DNA of 64,000 bases, taken from positions 248,001 through 312,000 of the forward strand of contig NZ_JAPEMV010000005.1 in the NCBI RefSeq assembly GCF_026342355.1. Reading direction: 5' to 3'. The position numbers were made by a program, and so were the translations under genes. The notes beneath the pieces were generated by a model that saw only the letters and a list, made by a program, of their open reading frames with translations, was not told the origin of the DNA and made no database searches. Shown here piece after piece: positions 8,000 through 16,458 of the stretch. The DNA comes from Streptomyces sp. NBC_00249. Its GTDB lineage: Bacteria > Actinomycetota > Actinomycetes > Streptomycetales > Streptomycetaceae. Position 1 is the stretch's first letter. Each line of letters begins with the position of its first letter.

Positions 8000-8523
8000 G
8001 TGCGGCGGAAGTAGAGCAGCGGCGCGCCCTCCCGGTGCGCCGCCAGGGCGGTGACGCGGCCGAGCACGATGGCGTGGTCGCCGCCGTCCAGCACGTCCTC
8101 CAGGGTGCATTCGACGGTCGCGAGGACCCCGTCGAGCAGCGGCGCCCCGTTCCCGCCCGCACGCCAGGGCACCCCGGCGAACTTGTCCCCGCCGGTGACG
8201 GCGAAGCGGCGGCACAGCCCTTCCTGGTCGGCGGCCAGGATGTTGACGGCGAAGGCGCCCGCCGCGCGGATCCCGGGCCAGCTCGTCGAGGTGCGGGCCG
8301 GGCAGAAGCAGACCAGCGGCGGGTCGAGGGAGACGGACGAGAAGGACTGCACGGCCATCGCGACGGGGCGGCCGTCGCTCCCGCACGCCGTGACGACGGC
8401 GACTCCGGTGCAGAAGCTGGACAGGACCGACTTCATGTCAGCGTCCGCCTTCCCGCCCGCGTCCACGTCCGGCTTCACGTCCACGTCCGGGCCGGCGGCG
8501 GGCCGGGTGCTGAGGGTCGACAT
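7888..8523 (-). CDS. Flavin reductase family protein
   Basis: A 211-aa FMN-binding split-barrel protein of the flavin reductase-like family. The core runs from about residue 30 (MKSVLSSFCTGVAVVTACG) through SFSSVSLDPPLVCFCPAR and DHAIVLGRVTALA to about residue 178. The first 29 residues are a polar D/V/K-rich extension, and the last 35 are low complexity and lie over the PadR gene. The start ATG at 8523 has a very strong AGGAGG six bases upstream. It probably supplies reduced flavin to the LLM monooxygenase. The gene is divergent from the acyl-CoA ligase gene. Confidence 0.9.
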   Translation of the reverse strand: MSTLSTRPAAGPDVDVKPDVDAGGKADADMKSVLSSFCTGVAVVTACGSDGRPVAMAVQSFSSVSLDPPLVCFCPARTSTSWPGIRAAGAFAVNILAADQEGLCRRFAVTGGDKFAGVPWRAGGNGAPLLDGVLATVECTLEDVLDGGDHAIVLGRVTALAAHREGAPLLYFRRTYGRLPRSGAPEPSAPGGTAIPSRSESMAAARSRSEA

Positions 8524-8574
8524 GGGAACCTCCTGGATCCGGGGAACTCCGGGGAATCTCTTCCTTGTTCCTAC

Positions 8575-8592
8575 TAGGTATATGCCTAACAG
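8575..8592. promoter_or_regulatory. Candidate operator in the flavin reductase/acyl-CoA ligase divergent promoter
   Basis: TAGGTATATGCCTAACAG contains the imperfect palindrome TAGG-N6-CCTA and agrees with the site at 7300-7317 at 13 of 18 positions. It lies between two divergently transcribed genes that plausibly belong with the LLM operon. Such AT-rich sequence is rare in this genome. Regulation by the neighbouring PadR protein is inferred. Confidence 0.35.
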
Positions 8593-8650
8593 AAACACCT
8601 GTGATTGGATACCGCCCACGCTCGCTCGTCAAGCAGGGAGGGTTCGTCCG

Positions 8651-10240
8651 ATGCCGGTCCGTCCGATGCCACCACCGCCGCCCACCACCCTCGCCCGGCT
8701 CCCCGAGTACGCCGCCGCCGCGTACGGGGAGCGCGAGGCGCTCGCCGACGGAGAGGTCCGCTGGACCTTCGCCCGGCTCGCCGCCGAGATCGCCGCCGCC
8801 TCCCGCGCCGCCGTCGCGCACGGGATCCGCCCCGGGGACCGGGTCGCGCTCTGGGCCCCCAACAGCCGCCAGTGGATCACCGCCGCGCTCGGCGCGGTCG
8901 GCGTGGGCGCCGTCCTCGTCCCGGTCAACACCCGCTACAAGCCCGCCGAAGCCGCCGACATCATCCGGCGCAGCGGCGCCCGCGTGCTGTTCACCGAGCG
9001 CGGCTTCCTCGGCACCGACTACGCCCGTGACCTGCACGCCTCCGGCGAGGACCTGGGCGCCCTCGCCTCCACCGTGCTGCTGCGCGGCGCCGACGGCCCC
9101 GGCTCCTACGCCGCCTACCTCGCCGCCGGGAAGGGCGTCCCGGAGGAGGAACGGGCGGCCCGCGCCGCCCGCGTACGCCCCGAGGACCTCAGCGACATCC
9201 TCTACACCTCCGGCACCACAGGCCGCTCCAAGGGGGTGATGACCACCCACGGCCAGACCCTGCGCCTGTACGCCTCCTGGTCCCAGCTCGTCACCCTGCG
9301 CCCCGGCGACCGGTACCTGCTGGTCAACCCCTTCTTCCACACCTTCGGCTACAAGGCCGGCGTCCTCGCCTGCCTGCTGCGCGGGGTCACCATGCTCCCC
9401 GAGGCCCTGTACGACACCGACCGCATCCTGGCCCGTATGGCCGCCGAACGCGTCACCTGCCTGATGGGCCCCCCGACCGTCTTCCACGGCCTGATCCGCC
9501 ACCCCGGCCGCGCCGCCCACGACCTGTCCGCGCTGCGCCTCGCCGGCACCGGCGCCGCCTCCGTGCCCACCTCCCTCGTCGAGGAGATCCGCAGCGAGCT
9601 CGGCGCCCCCGACGTGTTCACCGCCTACGGACTGACCGAGTCCGGCGGGGTCGTGTCCGTCTGCCCCACCGACGCGGACGCCTGGACCGTCGCCCACACC
9701 GTCGGCCTGCCCCTGCCCGGCACCGAGGTACGGATCACCGGCCCGCTCGGCGAGGTGCTGCCCGCCGGGGAAGCCGGGGAGGTGCAGGTGCGCGGCTACC
9801 ACGTCACCCCCGGCTACCTGGACGACCCGGCGAGCACCGCCGACGCGATCCTGCCCGGCGGCTGGCTGCGCACCGGGGACATCGGGGTGCTGGACGGGCG
9901 GGGCTACCTCTCCATCACCGACCGGCTGAAGGACATGTACGTGGTCGGCGGGTTCAACGCCTACCCGGCCGAGGTGGAGAACGTGCTGCTGACCCACCCC
10001 GCCATCGTGGACGCGGCCGTCGTCGGAGCCCCCGACGAGCGGCTCGGTGAGGTCGGCGTGGCCTACCTGGTCACCACCGGCCCCGTCACGGCCGGGGAGC
10101 TGACCGCCTGGGCCCGGGAACGGCTGGCCAACTTCAAGGTGCCCCGGCGGTTCACCCTGCTGGAGGAGCTGCCGCGCAACGCGGGCGGCAAGCTGCTGAA
10201 GACCGAGCTGCGCCGCGCGGCGCGAGAGGAGTCGGCGTGA
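8651..10240 (+). CDS. Acyl-CoA ligase (FadD-type AMP-dependent synthetase)
   Basis: A 529-aa ANL-superfamily ligase activating a carboxylic acid to its CoA thioester through an acyl-AMP. The phosphate loop YTSGTTGRSKG begins near residue 185; the A5 motif TAYGLTE, the A7 motif GWLRTGDIG, the A8 hinge DRLKDMYVVGGFNAYPAEVE and the A10 lysine in NAGGKLLKTEL are all present. The ATG at 8651 follows GGGAGG by a good spacing. Its stop overlaps the start of the next dehydrogenase (GTGA). It feeds the acyl-CoA dehydrogenases of the cluster. Confidence 0.93.
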   Translation: MPVRPMPPPPPTTLARLPEYAAAAYGEREALADGEVRWTFARLAAEIAAASRAAVAHGIRPGDRVALWAPNSRQWITAALGAVGVGAVLVPVNTRYKPAEAADIIRRSGARVLFTERGFLGTDYARDLHASGEDLGALASTVLLRGADGPGSYAAYLAAGKGVPEEERAARAARVRPEDLSDILYTSGTTGRSKGVMTTHGQTLRLYASWSQLVTLRPGDRYLLVNPFFHTFGYKAGVLACLLRGVTMLPEALYDTDRILARMAAERVTCLMGPPTVFHGLIRHPGRAAHDLSALRLAGTGAASVPTSLVEEIRSELGAPDVFTAYGLTESGGVVSVCPTDADAWTVAHTVGLPLPGTEVRITGPLGEVLPAGEAGEVQVRGYHVTPGYLDDPASTADAILPGGWLRTGDIGVLDGRGYLSITDRLKDMYVVGGFNAYPAEVENVLLTHPAIVDAAVVGAPDERLGEVGVAYLVTTGPVTAGELTAWARERLANFKVPRRFTLLEELPRNAGGKLLKTELRRAAREESA

Positions 10241-11337
10241 GCGGCCTGGAGCCCACACCGGAGCAGGAGGAACTGCGCGACACCGTACGGGCGGTGCTCG
10301 CGCGGCATTCCGGCCACACCGCCTGGGCCCCGCTGACCGCGCAGGTCGGCGCGGCCGCACTCGCCGTGCCGGAGGAGTACGGGGGGCTGGGGTGCGGGGC
10401 CGCCGAGGTCGCCGTCGTCATGGCGGAGCTGGGCCGCGCGCTGAGCCCCGTACCGTACCTGGGCTCGGCGGTCCTGACCGTACGGGCCCTGCTGGCGGCC
10501 GGGGACCGGCGGGCCTGCGCGGAGCACCTGCCCGGGCTGGCGGACGGGTCGGTGGTGGGGGCGCTGGCCTGGGCGGAGGACGCCGGCGGCGGGCGCGGCA
10601 GCTGGGACGCGGACGGCCTCACCACCCGGGCCGAGCCCGTCCCGGGCGCGGGCACCGGTGCTGACCGGCTGCTCACGGGCGTCAAGCGGTACGTCCTCGC
10701 CGGCCCGGTGGAGCCCGCCCTGCTGCTGGCCTTCGCCCGCGCGGCGGACACCGGCCGGCTGGGGCTCTACGAACTGACGGCCCCGCCCGCGCGGTTCACC
10801 GTACGGGCCACCATGGACCCGACCCGCCCCCTCGCGGAGCTGACCCTCGCGCGCACCCCCGCCCGGCTGCTGTCGGCCGACGGCGACGGAGTCCTGACCT
10901 CCGTCCGGGACTGGGCCTGCACCGCGCTGGCCGCCGAACAGGCGGGCGCCGCCGGGCGGGCCCTGGAGGTGACGGTCCGGCACGCGAAGGACCGCAGCCA
11001 GTTCGGGCGGCCCATCGGCTCCTTCCAGGCCGTCAAGCACCGGCTCGCCGACATGCACACCGCCGTGGAGACGGCCGGCGCCCTGGCCCTCGCGGCAGCC
11101 GCCGCCGGGGCCCCGCCGGAGCTGGCGGCGGCCGCCCGGTCCGCCTGCTCGGAGGCGTACGCGTACGTCGCGGGCGAGATGATCCAGCTGCACGGCGGCA
11201 TCGGCATCACCTGGGAACACGAGGCCCACACCTGGTTCAAACGGGCCCACGGCAGCGGACAGCTGTTCGGCACCCCCGCCGCACACCGCGAGCGACTGGC
11301 CCGCGCACTGGGCTTCCTCGTACCCTCGGGGCCATGA
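10237..11337 (+). CDS. Acyl-CoA dehydrogenase (small FadE type)
   Basis: A 366-aa dehydrogenase starting at a GTG that overlaps the ligase stop by four bases. The N-terminal domain has VPEEYGGLGCGAAEVAVVMAE-like helices; the C-terminal domain has DRSQFGRPIGSFQAVKHRLAD and LHGGIGITWEHEAHTWFKRA. Like the protein at 1870-2853 it lacks the YxGTNEIQR ending, so it may be another small-type subunit needing a partner. Its stop overlaps the start of the VWA gene by four bases. Confidence 0.9.
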   Translation: MSGLEPTPEQEELRDTVRAVLARHSGHTAWAPLTAQVGAAALAVPEEYGGLGCGAAEVAVVMAELGRALSPVPYLGSAVLTVRALLAAGDRRACAEHLPGLADGSVVGALAWAEDAGGGRGSWDADGLTTRAEPVPGAGTGADRLLTGVKRYVLAGPVEPALLLAFARAADTGRLGLYELTAPPARFTVRATMDPTRPLAELTLARTPARLLSADGDGVLTSVRDWACTALAAEQAGAAGRALEVTVRHAKDRSQFGRPIGSFQAVKHRLADMHTAVETAGALALAAAAAGAPPELAAAARSACSEAYAYVAGEMIQLHGGIGITWEHEAHTWFKRAHGSGQLFGTPAAHRERLARALGFLVPSGP

Positions 11338-12062
11338 CGGGCAGTGCGATCAGCCTCCGCAAGATGGAAGAAACCGCTCCGGCTCTGGTGAGCCTCTACA
11401 AGAGCGCCGCGGTTTCGCTCCGCAAGCACGGGCTGGAAGGCGGCCGGGCGGCGGTCTACCTGGTGCTGGACTACTCCGGCTCCATGCGCCCGTACTACGA
11501 CGACGGCAGCGTGCAGGCCCTTGCGGACCGGGTCCTGGGACTGTCGGCGCACTTGGACGACGACGGCACGGTTCCGGTGGTGTTCTTCTCCACGGACGTC
11601 GACGCGATCGTGGAGGTGTCCCTCGCCGGGCACCAGGGGCGGGTCACCGAGATCGCCACCGGCCTCGGCCATATGGGGCGGACGGCCTACCACTCGGCGA
11701 TGGACGCGGTGATCGACCACTACCTGGACTCGGGAGCCACCGACCCGGCTCTGGTCGTCTTCCAGACGGACGGCGGACCGACCAGCAAGACCGCGGCGGA
11801 GAGGTACCTGTGCAAGGCGGCCCGGCTACCGCTGTTCTGGCAGTTCGTCGGCTTCGGCAACACGCGCAGCAGCCAGTTCGACTTCCTGCGCCGGCTCGAC
11901 GAACTGCCCGTCCCGGCGAAGCGGGTCGTGGACAACGCGGGCTACTTCCACGCGGGCCCCGACCCCCGGGCCGTGCCCGACGCCGAACTGTACGACCGGC
12001 TCGTCGCGGAGTTCCCGGTCTGGCTGGCGGCGGCCCGCCGGGCCGGTGTCGTGCGCGCCTGA
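11334..12062 (+). CDS. VWA-domain protein, TerF/TerY-like
   Basis: A 242-aa protein that is almost entirely one von Willebrand A domain. The metal-binding MIDAS motif DYSGS is at residues 46-50, and the later GRTAYHSAMD and VFQTDGGPT segments provide the remaining Thr and Asp positions. The sequence resembles the VWA domains of the tellurium-resistance group. The start ATG overlaps the dehydrogenase stop by four bases, although no functional link to fatty-acid metabolism is evident. Probably cytoplasmic, with a role in protein interaction. Confidence 0.85.
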   Translation: MTGSAISLRKMEETAPALVSLYKSAAVSLRKHGLEGGRAAVYLVLDYSGSMRPYYDDGSVQALADRVLGLSAHLDDDGTVPVVFFSTDVDAIVEVSLAGHQGRVTEIATGLGHMGRTAYHSAMDAVIDHYLDSGATDPALVVFQTDGGPTSKTAAERYLCKAARLPLFWQFVGFGNTRSSQFDFLRRLDELPVPAKRVVDNAGYFHAGPDPRAVPDAELYDRLVAEFPVWLAAARRAGVVRA

Positions 12063-12098
12063 GCGGCGGCGGCCGGTGGCCCGCGCTTTGATGGACGT

Positions 12099-12614
12099 AT
12101 GACGACGAACAACTGGGCAGCGTTCGAGAAGGCGGAACCGGAGTTCGCGGCGGCCGTCCGGGCCCGTTTCGCGCAGTACCCGCACCACGTCCTCGCCACC
12201 CTCCGCAAGGACGGCTCCCCCCGGGCGGCGGGGCTGAACGTCGAGTTCCGGGGCGGCGAGCTGTGGCTCGGCATGATGGCGGGCTCGATGAAGGCCCGGG
12301 ACCTCCAGCGCGACCCCCGCTTCGCCCTGCACACCAACCCGGGCGAGGGCGAGACGATGCCCGACGGGGACGTACGGATCTCCGGGCGGGCCGTGGAGAT
12401 CGTGGACCCGCCCGAGCTGCACCGGTACGCGGAGGAGACCGAGTCCCCGCACCCCTTCCACCTCTTCCACGCCGACCTGACGGAGGTCGTCCACATCGGC
12501 GTGGACGGCGACGACCTGGTCGTCCGCACCTGGACCCCGGCGCACGGCCTGCGGACCCTGCGCCGGGGCAACGACGACGAACCGCCGCGCGAGGACCCGC
12601 CCGCGACGGCTTAG
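12099..12614 (+). CDS. Pyridoxamine 5'-phosphate oxidase family (FMN/F420-binding split barrel) protein
   Basis: A 171-aa flavin-binding split-barrel protein. The opening barrel strands HHVLATLRKDGSPRAAGLNVEF and LWLGMMAGSMKARDLQRDPRFALH are typical of the PNPOx-like group used by actinobacteria with FMN, F420 or heme. The C-terminal strands read VVHIGVDGDDLVVRTWTPAHG, ending in a polar tail. The exact substrate is unknown. The stop overlaps the convergent DUF1906 gene by four bases. Confidence 0.85.
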   Translation: MTTNNWAAFEKAEPEFAAAVRARFAQYPHHVLATLRKDGSPRAAGLNVEFRGGELWLGMMAGSMKARDLQRDPRFALHTNPGEGETMPDGDVRISGRAVEIVDPPELHRYAEETESPHPFHLFHADLTEVVHIGVDGDDLVVRTWTPAHGLRTLRRGNDDEPPREDPPATA

Positions 12615-14029
12615 CCGCGGGGGAAGAGGGGGGCGCCGACCGGGGTGAGGACGGTGGGGTCGACGTCGACGTGGCTGCGGTCGATGTTGAGGGTGACCCC
12701 GCCGTACGAGGCGTCGTGGTCCCCCCTGAACTGGTGGGCCCGGCGCGGCCCGGACCACATCGCGGTGCCGGCGGGCAGGCCCAGGTCCTTGTCGGTGACG
12801 GAGGCGGCCCCGTTCCACTGAGCCACCCACAGCACGTCCGGCATGGCGTGCGGGGCCTGGTGGTGGTGCGCGCCCAGCGCCTTGACGCCGGAGCTGGCGG
12901 CGACGTAGGCGGCGGAGCGGTAGCCGAGCTCGTGCAGCCGTACCGTCCAGGCCGTGAGGTAGGCGACGACCGGGGCGTCCCAGGTGGCGCGGTCGCTGTA
13001 GTTCTCCAGGTCGTTGTAGAGCAGGGTGCCCTCGGCGAGGCCCAGCGCGCGGGCCGCGTCGACGGCCCCCTCGGCGGCGGCCCGGCCCTGGTCGTTGGCC
13101 TTGGAGGGGTCGGTGGACAGGCCGGTGGCGGCGTCGTGCCAGGGCTGCGGGCCCACCCAGATCGGCATCAGGTGCCAGCCCGCCTCGGCCTGCCGGCGGA
13201 CCCAGCCGGCCGTCAGCTGCGGCTGGGCGCAGGCACGGGCCCGGCCGCCGATGTAGATGCCGACCGCGCCGAAGGGGGACGTGCCCCGCCAGGCGTCCAT
13301 GGACCGCTGGGGCGGGGCGGTGCAGGCGTCGAAGCCCTGGCCGGCGAAGGCGTACTGGACGGTGCGGGGCGGGGCGGGCGCGGCCGTGGCGATCACCGGG
13401 GGCCCGGCGGGGGCGTCCGCCGCCCGGGTGCCGGCGGCCCGCGCGAGGAGGCTGCGCACCGCGTCGGGCGACGCCCCGTACGAGAGCGTGGCCATCACCC
13501 CCGCGTCGCGCAGGGCGTACCGCACCTCACCGCTGTCCCCTTCGGCGGGCGGGAGTCCGGCCGTGCCGTCGACGGGGAGGGTGGGGATGTCGGCGCGGGG
13601 CGGGGCGCCTTCGACGGGCTCCAGGTGCAGGGTGTCGGCGCGGGTGGGCACGGCCCGGCGTCCGGAGCACTGCGCCTGGGTGCCGGCGTGCCCGAGGTAG
13701 AGGGTGGGCAGGTCCAGGCGCAGACACGCCTCGGGGTGCCGGTCGAGGTCGACGACCCGCCACCCGTCGGGGAGGACCAGCCGCAGCCCCTGGTAGTCGA
13801 CGCCGCTGCCTCCGGCGGGGGTGGCTCCGGCCGGGGCAGCTCTGACGGCGGGGGCGGCGGCCCTGGCAGCGCCGACGGCCACTGCGAGAGCAGGCGCGGC
13901 AGCGGTGGCGCGGGCAGCCGCAGCACCGGGGCCGACGGCCGGGGCGGCCGTGGCGGTGGGCGGCAGGGAGGCGACGGGCAGGAGGAGGACGGCGCCCAGC
14001 AGGCAGCGCAGCAGCGTTCGGGAGGGCAT
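12611..14029 (-). CDS. Secreted DUF1906 (glycoside-hydrolase-25-like) protein
   Basis: A 472-aa exported protein. The first about 29 residues form a signal peptide (MPSRTLLRC, then LLGAVLLLPVASL, cleavage near TATAAPA), followed by an Ala/Pro-rich linker and a 120-residue region of unknown fold. The C-terminal half is the DUF1906/Rv2525c-like TIM-barrel domain: FDACTAPPQRSMDAWRGT, AVGIYIGGRAR, GWHLMPIWVGPQ, LLYNDLENY and LWVAQWNG. This family resembles lysozyme-like GH25 enzymes acting on cell-wall glycan, but activity is unproven. An in-frame GTG three codons upstream is an alternative start. Confidence 0.87.
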   Translation of the reverse strand: MPSRTLLRCLLGAVLLLPVASLPPTATAAPAVGPGAAAARATAAAPALAVAVGAARAAAPAVRAAPAGATPAGGSGVDYQGLRLVLPDGWRVVDLDRHPEACLRLDLPTLYLGHAGTQAQCSGRRAVPTRADTLHLEPVEGAPPRADIPTLPVDGTAGLPPAEGDSGEVRYALRDAGVMATLSYGASPDAVRSLLARAAGTRAADAPAGPPVIATAAPAPPRTVQYAFAGQGFDACTAPPQRSMDAWRGTSPFGAVGIYIGGRARACAQPQLTAGWVRRQAEAGWHLMPIWVGPQPWHDAATGLSTDPSKANDQGRAAAEGAVDAARALGLAEGTLLYNDLENYSDRATWDAPVVAYLTAWTVRLHELGYRSAAYVAASSGVKALGAHHHQAPHAMPDVLWVAQWNGAASVTDKDLGLPAGTAMWSGPRRAHQFRGDHDASYGGVTLNIDRSHVDVDPTVLTPVGAPLFPRG

Positions 14030-14098
14030 GGGCCCCACTGGTACCAGACCCCACCCCCTCCCAACTGCGCCGATCCACCGCCCAGATGGCCCGTCCGG

Positions 14099-14279
14099 CC
14101 TAGGGCCTGTCGTCGAACTCCCGTCGTCGCCCGGAGGGCGGCCCCGCGGCGTCTGGTGCGTGCTCTCGGCGTGCCGGGCGGAAGTCCGCGTACTGGACGT
14201 ACTCGGGCTTTCGCCCGGTGCGGCGAGAGCGCGCGCCAGGCGCCGCGGGGCAGACGGGAGTTTGACGACAGGCCCTAGG
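14099..14279. repeat. 181-bp near-perfect palindrome, MITE-like
   Basis: Terminal inverted repeats of 27 bases (14099-14125 and 14253-14279) match at 26 positions and begin and end with CCTAGG. The interior is also largely self-complementary: GCCCCGCGGCG on the left answers CGCCGCGGGGC on the right, and GGACGTAC/GTACTGGAC lies near the centre. The whole could form one long hairpin. No transposase gene is present. It fills most of the 359-bp gap between the NAD-epimerase gene and the DUF1906 gene. Whether it is a mobile remnant or a transcript end structure is not settled by sequence. Confidence 0.75.
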
Positions 14280-14314
14280 GCCCGCCCGGCGACGCCACCC
14301 ACGCATCGCCCGCA

Positions 14315-14332
14315 GGGGTGGTCCCCCACCCC
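14315..14332 (-). terminator. Hairpin after the NAD-epimerase gene
   Basis: GGGGTGG pairs with CCACCCC across a four-base loop, 57 bases past the stop of the minus-strand epimerase gene. There is no U tract. The rest of 14280-14388 is C/G-rich and holds nothing else I can identify. Confidence 0.4.
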
Positions 14333-14388
14333 CGCCCCACCCGGGCGTGGCGCCCCGCCACTCCCCCACCCGGGCACGGCACCCCCGG

Positions 14389-15339
14389 CTACGCGCCGGC
14401 CGCCCTGACGGCCCGGTCGGCGGCATCTCCCTGAGGCAGCATCTCCTCCAGTACGTGGTCGATCGCGGTGGCCCGTACGCCGAGCACGCGCTCGGTGTCG
14501 GACGCGTCGACGAGCAGCTCCCGGTCGTACGTGTACGCCATCTCGGGGATCTCGGCCATGACGGCGTCCCCGGCGACGGCTTCGGCCAGCTCCTGCGGGG
14601 TCATGGTCCGCAGCCTCGGGGCGGGCGCGCCCGCGGCCCGCGCGAGCCGCCCCATCAGCTCCCTCGGGGACAGCTCGGAGGTGGAGGGGACGTGCCAGGC
14701 GCGGCCCCAGGCGTCGTCCCGGGCGCCGACGGCGATCAGGGTGCGTGCGACGTCGTCCACGTAGGACCAGGCGTGCGGCCGGTCCAGGCCGACCGGGAGC
14801 ACCGCCTCCGCGCCGGCGAGCACGGCCGGAGCCGCCATCAGGGGGAAGAGGCCGACGGCGGCCGCGCCGAGGAAGTCGCTGCCCCGGACCTCCGCGGCCC
14901 GTACCCGCCCGGCCCGGTGCGCCGCAAGGGCCTCCTCCCACAGGGCGGCGCGTACCCGTCCTTTGTCGGAGGTGGGCCGCATCGGCAGTGCGGGCGTCAG
15001 CGGGCCGGTCACTTCCCCGTACCCGTAGAGGTTCCCCAGCATCACGTAGCCGACGCCGGTCCGTTCGGCGGCGGTGAGCAGCGCGGCGGCGAGCGGCGGG
15101 AACTGCGTCCGCCAGTCCTGGTAGGCGGGGGCGGCGGCGTTGTAGAGGACCTCCGCCCCTTCGAGCAGTTGGGTGATCCGTGCGGCGTCGGTGACGTCCG
15201 CGGCGACCCGCTCGACGAGCGGATGCCGGGGGCCGCCGCCGCTGCGGGTGATGACGCGGACCTTCTCCCCGGCGTCCGCGAGCAGGCGGGCGGTGGCGGT
15301 ACCGATCGCGCCGGCGCCGGTGATGACGTGCAGGGCCAT
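14389..15339 (-). CDS. NAD(P)-dependent epimerase/dehydratase-family protein
   Basis: A 316-aa extended SDR (NAD-epimerase type). The N-terminal cofactor motif is GAGAIGTATARLLADAG, followed by a basic residue in VRVITRSGGG that favours NADP(H). The active-site region reads YVMLGNLYGYGEVTGPL and lacks a clean YxxxK, so it may be an atypical or NmrA-like member. The domain continues with HAWSYVDDVARTL, typical of sugar epimerases. It is divergent from the GlxA-family regulator, which may control it. Confidence 0.85.
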   Translation of the reverse strand: MALHVITGAGAIGTATARLLADAGEKVRVITRSGGGPRHPLVERVAADVTDAARITQLLEGAEVLYNAAAPAYQDWRTQFPPLAAALLTAAERTGVGYVMLGNLYGYGEVTGPLTPALPMRPTSDKGRVRAALWEEALAAHRAGRVRAAEVRGSDFLGAAAVGLFPLMAAPAVLAGAEAVLPVGLDRPHAWSYVDDVARTLIAVGARDDAWGRAWHVPSTSELSPRELMGRLARAAGAPAPRLRTMTPQELAEAVAGDAVMAEIPEMAYTYDRELLVDASDTERVLGVRATAIDHVLEEMLPQGDAADRAVRAAGA

Positions 15340-15451
15340 GGCTGTACTCCCGTACTGAGGTGGCGGGTTCCTGGGTTCGACAGATCAACTTTCGCCGGGC
15401 GGAACGCCGTACAGTAGTGGCCCGAATGCCAGCCTCCCGGAGATTCGAGCC

Positions 15452-16414
15452 ATGCCCCTTTCCCGTCCGCACCGCGTGGCGGTCATCGCGGTCCCCCCGG
15501 TGACGACCTTCGACCTGTCCATCCCCGAAGTGGTCTTCGGTGCGACGGACGTCGGGGAGGAACCCGCCTACGAGGTGACGGTCTGCGCCCCGGTCCCCGG
15601 CGTGGTCAAGGCCGCGATCGGCATCGACATCGTGGTGACGCACGGACTGGAGGCGGTCGAGCGGGCGGACACCGTGATGGTCACGGGTACGGGCTCCCGG
15701 ATCAGCGCCGACCCGCGCGTACTGGACGCCCTGCGGAAGGCTGCCGCCGAGGGCCGCCGCATCACGTCGATCTGCACGGGGGCGTTCGTCCTCGCCCAGG
15801 CCGGCCTCCTCGACGCCCGCCGCGCCACGACCTTCTGGACCATGTCGGAGGAGTTCCGCCGGCTCTTCCCCGAGGTCGACCTCGTCCCCGGCGTGCTGTT
15901 CGTCGAGGACGGCAGGGTACTGACCTCGGCGGGCCTGTCGGCGGGGATCGACCTGTGCCTGCACATGGTGCGCTGCGACTACGGCTCGGCGGTCGCGAAC
16001 GCCACCGCCCGCCTGGTGGTGGCGGCCCCGGTCCGCCCGGGCGGCCAGGCCCAGTTCATCGAGACCCCGCTCCCGCCCGAACGCGGCACCGCCCTCGCCG
16101 CGACCCGCGCCTGGGCCCTGGCCCGCCTGGACGAGCCGACCACCCTGGCCGAACTGGCCCGGCACGCGGGCCTGAGCGTCCGCACCCTGACCCGCCGCTT
16201 CCGCTCCGAGACGGGCCTGAGCCCCCTCCAGTGGCTCCTGCACCAACGCCTGGACCGGGCCCGGGAGATCCTGGAGACCACCACCCTCCCCATGGACCAG
16301 GTCGCCGCCCGCAGCGGCCTCGGCACCGCGGACTCCCTCCGCACCCACCTCCTGCGCCGCACGGGCCTCACCCCGACGGCCTACCGCGCGGCCGCTGTCA
16401 GTGCCCGCGATTAG
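15452..16414 (+). CDS. GlxA-family transcriptional regulator (DJ-1/PfpI plus AraC HTH)
   Basis: A 320-aa regulator. Residues about 8-175 form a DJ-1/PfpI-like domain with the nucleophile-elbow cysteine near residue 108 (SICTGAFVLAQAGLL). Residues about 220-316 form a double helix-turn-helix AraC domain: TTLAELARHAGLSVRTLTRRF and MDQVAARSGLGTADSLRTHL. The N-terminal domain probably senses a small ligand. It is divergent from the NAD-epimerase gene across a 112-bp promoter gap that has GTAC-containing repeats (CTGTACTCCCGTACTG in the reverse region and CCGTACAGTAG). Confidence 0.92.
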   Translation: MPLSRPHRVAVIAVPPVTTFDLSIPEVVFGATDVGEEPAYEVTVCAPVPGVVKAAIGIDIVVTHGLEAVERADTVMVTGTGSRISADPRVLDALRKAAAEGRRITSICTGAFVLAQAGLLDARRATTFWTMSEEFRRLFPEVDLVPGVLFVEDGRVLTSAGLSAGIDLCLHMVRCDYGSAVANATARLVVAAPVRPGGQAQFIETPLPPERGTALAATRAWALARLDEPTTLAELARHAGLSVRTLTRRFRSETGLSPLQWLLHQRLDRAREILETTTLPMDQVAARSGLGTADSLRTHLLRRTGLTPTAYRAAAVSARD

Positions 16415-16458
16415 CCTGGGCGGTGCCGAAGGATCACCACGAGCCACAGGGGGAAGTC

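Noticed and set aside
14100..14426. Open frame inside the 181-bp palindrome
   Set aside because: Coding appearance comes from the palindrome and GC bias; it ends within the terminal repeat and has no homologous look.
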